A DNA stretch of 8,117 nucleotides, taken from NCBI GenBank assembly GCA_029907045.1, contig JARYMR010000066.1:1-8117 (forward strand). Direction: 5' to 3'. A program made the translations under genes and the position numbers. This document shows positions 4,305 through 8,117 of the stretch, one piece after another; position 1 is the first letter of the stretch; each line of letters starts with the position of its first letter. Below the pieces are notes generated by a model. That model worked only from the letters and a program-made list of their open reading frames with translations. It searched no databases and was not told the DNA's origin. The DNA is from Candidatus Bathyarchaeota archaeon. Lineage in GTDB: Archaea; Thermoproteota; Bathyarchaeia; Bathyarchaeales; UBA233.

Positions 4305-7300
4305 ATGCCCTACATTAAAAAAATTGAGCTTAAAGGCTTCAAATCTTTCGGTCCGCAAACCGTTAAAGTAGTGTTAGATAAGGGTTTCACAGCAATTACA
4401 GGTCCAAACGGTAGCGGGAAAACAAACATTGTTGACGCAACCCTATTCGCTTTAGGCGAGTTAAGCACAAGAAGACTTCGGGCAGAAAATGCTGCAAAAC
4501 TAATTTTTCACGGCTCTGAAAAGGCTGGGCTGGAAAGGGCGAAAATGGCTAAAGTCATAATCCAATTTGACAATTCTGATGGGCGCATGCCTGTAGACAC
4601 CACAACCGTTACCATTTCAAGAGAGGTTTATAGAAATGGGCAAAGTGTGTATAGGCTTAACGGCAGAAGAATCTCAAGAGCACATATCCTAGAAATTTTA
4701 TCTATGGCTGGGTTAAGCTCCACAAGCCAAAACATAATCTTACAAGGCACAATAACCCGCTTAACAGACATTTCGCCAATTGAGCGGAGGAAAATTATTG
4801 AGGATTTGGTTGGCATAGCCCAATATGATGCTGAGAAGGCTGAAGCTGAAGAAAAACTTCGGGCGGCAGACATTTCCATAAGCACCGCCATGGGTAGAAT
4901 AGACGAAGTGCAGAAAAGGGTGGATGATCTAGAAAGGGAACGCAACCAACTTTTGAGATACAATTTTCTCCAAGAAGAGATAAAAAAGTTTGAAACTGTG
5001 AAGCTGTCCCATGACATGGCGCAGATACAAAAGAAAGTGAAAGAAATTTCCTCCCAAGCCGGCAACGTCCGAAGCAGGGTTGAAAAATTGAGGGAACTGC
5101 GAGAAAAGTATAGGTCAAAACGAAGAGAAATTGAAGGTGAATGGCGAAAACTAAGCTCAGAAATCGTTGAAGAAGGTGGTTCCCAAGTATTAAAGGTTCA
5201 AATAAGAATAGGTGAGTTAAAATCAAAACTTACTGAATTGACAACCAAAATAACTTCTGGAAAAACAACTTTAGAAGGCTTAAAACGGATTAGAGAGAAC
5301 ACTCTTCAGCAATATGAATCCATCAGAAAAGAGATTCGTGAAAACCGCCTCAAAATAAAAAAGTTAAGAAGCGAACACGAAGAAATTTCTAATCAGATAA
5401 CGGCAAAACAGGCTGAGCATGATGCTTTAGCGGCTGAAACCGCTCAGCTTTGGGAAAATCTCGGAGAAAACAGCAGGCGAATCCGCGAAATCGAACAGCA
5501 ACTCAGCAATAACAACAAAAAACTCGCATACTTAAGAACTGACCAAGTAAGGCATCAGACAGCCATCAAAATCCGCACCAGAAGGCTCAGGGACCTAAAA
5601 GACCGCAAAGAAAGATTCACATCCACATTAAGCGAACTTGAAAAATCTTTGGCTGAACTTGAAAAGGTGCAGAAGGAGCAGAAAACGCAACTTAAAAATT
5701 TGGAGCGAATGCTTGAGCGGAGAATTGCCCAAAAAGAAGCCATAGAAAGAGAAATAGCCGAAGCTGGAAAAATAGCCGACTCCGCCCGTACAGCCGTTGT
5801 AGAATTTGCTACACAAAGAGAAATTGCAGAAACAATAGCATCAGAAGAGAAAGCCCTAAGAAGCATAGAAGAACTAGGCGAATTAGGCGTAATTCCAGGC
5901 GTTTATGGAAGACTCCGCAAACTCATCAAAATTGACAAGGCTTATCAGCAAGCAATTGAGGCTGCAGCGGCTGGATGGCTTGACGCCATAGTTGTGAAAG
6001 ATTTCGATTCAGCCTTCACTTGTACAGAAACCTTGAGAAGAATGAAGCTTGGAAGAATTAAAATAATCCCCTTACAAGGAACATTAACTCCCAAAACCAT
6101 AAAGGTTCCAGAAAAAGAGGGAATAAACGGTGCAGCTTCCTACTTTATAAAATGTGAAAGGCATTACGAACCAGCCATAAACTTTGTTTTCGGCGACACG
6201 CTCATTGTTTCTGATGATAAAACCGCTTTTGCGCTTTCAAGCGAAGGTTATAGAGCAGTCACGGTTAATGGTGACCTTTATGAGGCAGGAGGCGCTGCTC
6301 TTGAAAGCGGCTACTATCGGGCTCCAATAGACTTCTCCACAATTATACCAAGCGAAGTAGCCATAAAAAGCCTTGACGAAGCCGTCAACGCCCTCCAACA
6401 ACATCTTTCACGAAGAACCAGCGACATTGCCTCCTTTGAGGAAGAAATAGACAAGACTCGCGTTGAAATTGCACGCTTATCCGAAGCTATAACTACCTTA
6501 GATAGGGAAATTGCGAGGGTTAAACGAAGCGTTAAAAGGACAAGGGGAAACGTTCGAAGGGTTGACCGCTACATCTCAAAGTTTGAGAAGGAAATTGAGG
6601 ATGAAAAGGCTCAGATGTGGTTGAACAAGGCTGAAAGAAGTTCCATCCAAAAGGAGTTAAGGAAGTTTCAAGATGAATTAACTTCTCTTAGGCGCAAAAC
6701 AGACCCATCACACATTCAAGAATTGGAAGTTAAAAGAGAAAAACTTTCGGAAGAAATTATTATTTTAAGGCAGAAGTTGGGCTCACTTCAAACTGAAATT
6801 TCAACCCTTCAATCCCAATTCGACAATGTTTTGAGAGTTGGCTATAAAAATGCAAAAATTGAGCTTGCAAAAGTTGACCAGCAGTTAAGAAGAGTTGAAA
6901 AAGAAGTTGCTGACGCATTGCAAGAGCGAGAATCGCTAAAGCAAGAGCTTTCAGAACTGGAGAAAAGCCGCATTGAGCTTTCTAAAACAGTTTTCTCCGC
7001 AAGGGAGGAAGCCAAAAAATTCACTGCACAAATAGACGACATAGATAAGGAGCTTCGAAAGCTTGACTCAGAATACGAACAAGCCGACCGTTTGTTAAAC
7101 CAGCTTCAACTCAACATTCAGACTTCTCTGCTTCAACTTGAGCAGTACAGAAATGAGCTTAGACAGCTTGGTTACGAACAGCCCTTAGAAGTAACGCCTA
7201 AACAGGTTGAAGAAGCCGAATTGTCAATGAGAATGATGAAGTTTGAACTGGAAAGGATAGGTGCTGTAAACCAGCTTGCCTTGTCGCATTATACCGAACA

Positions 7301-7859
7301 AATTTCACGCTATAAAGAACTTTCCTTAAGGTTGAACGAGTTAGAGAAGGAAAAGCAAGCTATAGTGCAGTTTATGGATGAAATTGAAAAGAAGAAAAGA
7401 AAAGTCTTCATGGAAGCCTTTGAAAAAATTAACGCTAACCTACAGAAATACTTCTCAAAACTTACTGGCGGGGGAAATGCCACCCTAAAGCTGGAGAATC
7501 CGGATGAACCATTTTCTGGCGGAATCGACATGCTTGTGCAGTTCCCTCACAAACCTTCTATCGTTGTGAGTGGAGCAAGCGGTGGTGAACGTTCGGTGGC
7601 TGCTGTTGCCTTTCTCTTCACCCTTAAAGAGATTACGCCAACATCCTTCTACATTCTCGACGAAATAGACGCTCACTTAGATGCCTTTCACGTTTCAAAG
7701 CTTGCTGACCTTCTCTTGGAGGAGTCTGAAAAAACGCAGTTTATAGTCATCACCTTAAAGCCTGAAATGGTGAATAAGGCACAGAAGGTTTATGGAGTTT
7801 ATGAACGCAACGGCGTTTCAAATGTTATTTCAGCCAAATTCTTAGAGGTGCCAAGCTGA
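4305..7859 (+). CDS. smc: Chromosome segregation protein SMC
   Basis: This is a complete 1184-residue SMC ATPase of normal family length. The N-terminal head carries Walker A GPNGSGKT (33-40), the conserved R-L-R-A-E-N arginine-loop region (about 57-62) and a Q-loop glutamine at 147 (ILQGTI). Coiled-coil arms follow at about 170-515 and 690-980, dense in E, K, R, L and Q. The hinge lies between them at about 520-685, from VIPGVYGRL to GGAALESG. The C-terminal head has the signature ASGGERS (1091-1097), Walker B FYILDEIDAHLD (1115-1126; D1119, E1120) and ITLKPE (1149-1154) at the switch position, where archaeal and eukaryotic SMCs often lack the histidine. SMC dimers bind ScpA and, powered by ATP, compact and separate the chromosome. 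ScpA is encoded directly after, overlapping by one base. Slight departures from the usual signature and hinge glycines are noted under findings. Confidence 0.97.
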   Translation: MPYIKKIELKGFKSFGPQTVKVVLDKGFTAITGPNGSGKTNIVDATLFALGELSTRRLRAENAAKLIFHGSEKAGLERAKMAKVIIQFDNSDGRMPVDTTTVTISREVYRNGQSVYRLNGRRISRAHILEILSMAGLSSTSQNIILQGTITRLTDISPIERRKIIEDLVGIAQYDAEKAEAEEKLRAADISISTAMGRIDEVQKRVDDLERERNQLLRYNFLQEEIKKFETVKLSHDMAQIQKKVKEISSQAGNVRSRVEKLRELREKYRSKRREIEGEWRKLSSEIVEEGGSQVLKVQIRIGELKSKLTELTTKITSGKTTLEGLKRIRENTLQQYESIRKEIRENRLKIKKLRSEHEEISNQITAKQAEHDALAAETAQLWENLGENSRRIREIEQQLSNNNKKLAYLRTDQVRHQTAIKIRTRRLRDLKDRKERFTSTLSELEKSLAELEKVQKEQKTQLKNLERMLERRIAQKEAIEREIAEAGKIADSARTAVVEFATQREIAETIASEEKALRSIEELGELGVIPGVYGRLRKLIKIDKAYQQAIEAAAAGWLDAIVVKDFDSAFTCTETLRRMKLGRIKIIPLQGTLTPKTIKVPEKEGINGAASYFIKCERHYEPAINFVFGDTLIVSDDKTAFALSSEGYRAVTVNGDLYEAGGAALESGYYRAPIDFSTIIPSEVAIKSLDEAVNALQQHLSRRTSDIASFEEEIDKTRVEIARLSEAITTLDREIARVKRSVKRTRGNVRRVDRYISKFEKEIEDEKAQMWLNKAERSSIQKELRKFQDELTSLRRKTDPSHIQELEVKREKLSEEIIILRQKLGSLQTEISTLQSQFDNVLRVGYKNAKIELAKVDQQLRRVEKEVADALQERESLKQELSELEKSRIELSKTVFSAREEAKKFTAQIDDIDKELRKLDSEYEQADRLLNQLQLNIQTSLLQLEQYRNELRQLGYEQPLEVTPKQVEEAELSMRMMKFELERIGAVNQLALSHYTEQISRYKELSLRLNELEKEKQAIVQFMDEIEKKKRKVFMEAFEKINANLQKYFSKLTGGGNATLKLENPDEPFSGGIDMLVQFPHKPSIVVSGASGGERSVAAVAFLFTLKEITPTSFYILDEIDAHLDAFHVSKLADLLLEESEKTQFIVITLKPEMVNKAQKVYGVYERNGVSNVISAKFLEVPS

Positions 7860-8117
7860 TGGCAACTGCAGCGGTCAAAAAGCCGTTTTATCTTCGTCCT
7901 CCATGGAATATTCTCTTTGATTTTCATAAGCTTGAGAGGCTTACTCCTTGGCACATTAACATCGCCTATTTGTTGACGAGTTTTCTTGAAGAGATGGAAA
8001 AATCTGGACAGATAGATTTTAGGGCTTCTGGTGTGGCGCTTGATTCTTCAGCCCTCATATACCTTATGAAATCTAAACTTTTGTTAAAACTTGAAGAGCC
8101 GCCACCGCCGAAAGTTC
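7859..8117 (+). CDS. scpA: Segregation and condensation protein ScpA, N-terminal part (3' end outside window)
   Basis: The first 86 residues are visible. They match the archaeal/bacterial ScpA kleisin N-terminus: RPPWNILFDFHKLERLTPWHIN (12-33, containing the typical P-W-x-I-N-I step), a helix LLTSFLEEMEKSG, then DFRASGVALDSSALIYLMKSKLLLKLEEPP (55-84), the helix that contacts the SMC neck. ScpA bridges the two SMC heads to close the ring. The ATG overlaps the smc TGA in a TGATG arrangement (7857-7861), so the two are translationally coupled, which suits obligate partners. No separate SD is evident beyond AGAGG in the end of smc (7845-7849). The window ends inside a proline-rich stretch (EEPPPPK). 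scpB is not visible and may lie downstream. Confidence 0.93.
   Translation, partial: MATAAVKKPFYLRPPWNILFDFHKLERLTPWHINIAYLLTSFLEEMEKSGQIDFRASGVALDSSALIYLMKSKLLLKLEEPPPPKV

Noticed and set aside
4628..5226. Two antisense reading frames of about 145 residues inside smc
   Set aside because: Ser/Phe/Cys/Leu-rich translations are typical of the strand opposite a coiled-coil gene, and they overlap a strongly supported CDS.

Overview
The window looks archaeal. It has an archaeal-type SMC directly followed by scpA, a COG2522-type archaeal HTH regulator, an archaea-restricted family next to it (probably DUF2096), TATA-box-like promoters with short leaders and Shine-Dalgarno sites, and a fairly AT-rich composition. 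An anaerobic or microaerophilic euryarchaeote-like or Bathyarchaeia-like organism would fit. That placement is inferred from gene content and was not tested.

Left part (1-3107): the 3' end of a GNAT acetyltransferase gene runs rightwards. It meets a leftward three-gene operon tail to tail, with the two stop codons overlapping at 256-259. In transcription order the operon is an FprA-type flavodiiron protein (3107-1923), a DUF438/hemerythrin/PAS protein (1920-697) and a stand-alone ParB-like domain protein (690-256). The gaps are 2 and 6 bases, so co-transcription is very likely. A flavodiiron O2/NO reductase followed by a di-iron hemerythrin and a PAS sensor suggests an oxygen or nitric-oxide defence and sensing unit. 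The ParB-like gene is the unexplained member.

Middle (3108-3195): a compact divergent promoter. It holds a perfect 16-bp palindrome beside a nearly two-way symmetric TATA element. It serves the flavodiiron operon on the left and a small Cys-rich HTH regulator (3196-3594) on the right, so the regulator is the natural candidate to bind the palindrome and control both sides.

Right part (3595-8117): a small, probably DUF2096 protein (3668-4165), then a 139-bp intergenic region rich in repeats, then a full-length SMC ATPase (4305-7859), then the start of scpA (7859 to the window end) overlapping the smc stop by one base. SMC and ScpA form the chromosome-organising condensin-like complex. The smc leader can fold into a hairpin that includes the likely ribosome-binding site.

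No RNA genes, CRISPR arrays, insertion sequences or other mobile elements were seen. No gene-free stretch exceeds 140 bases.
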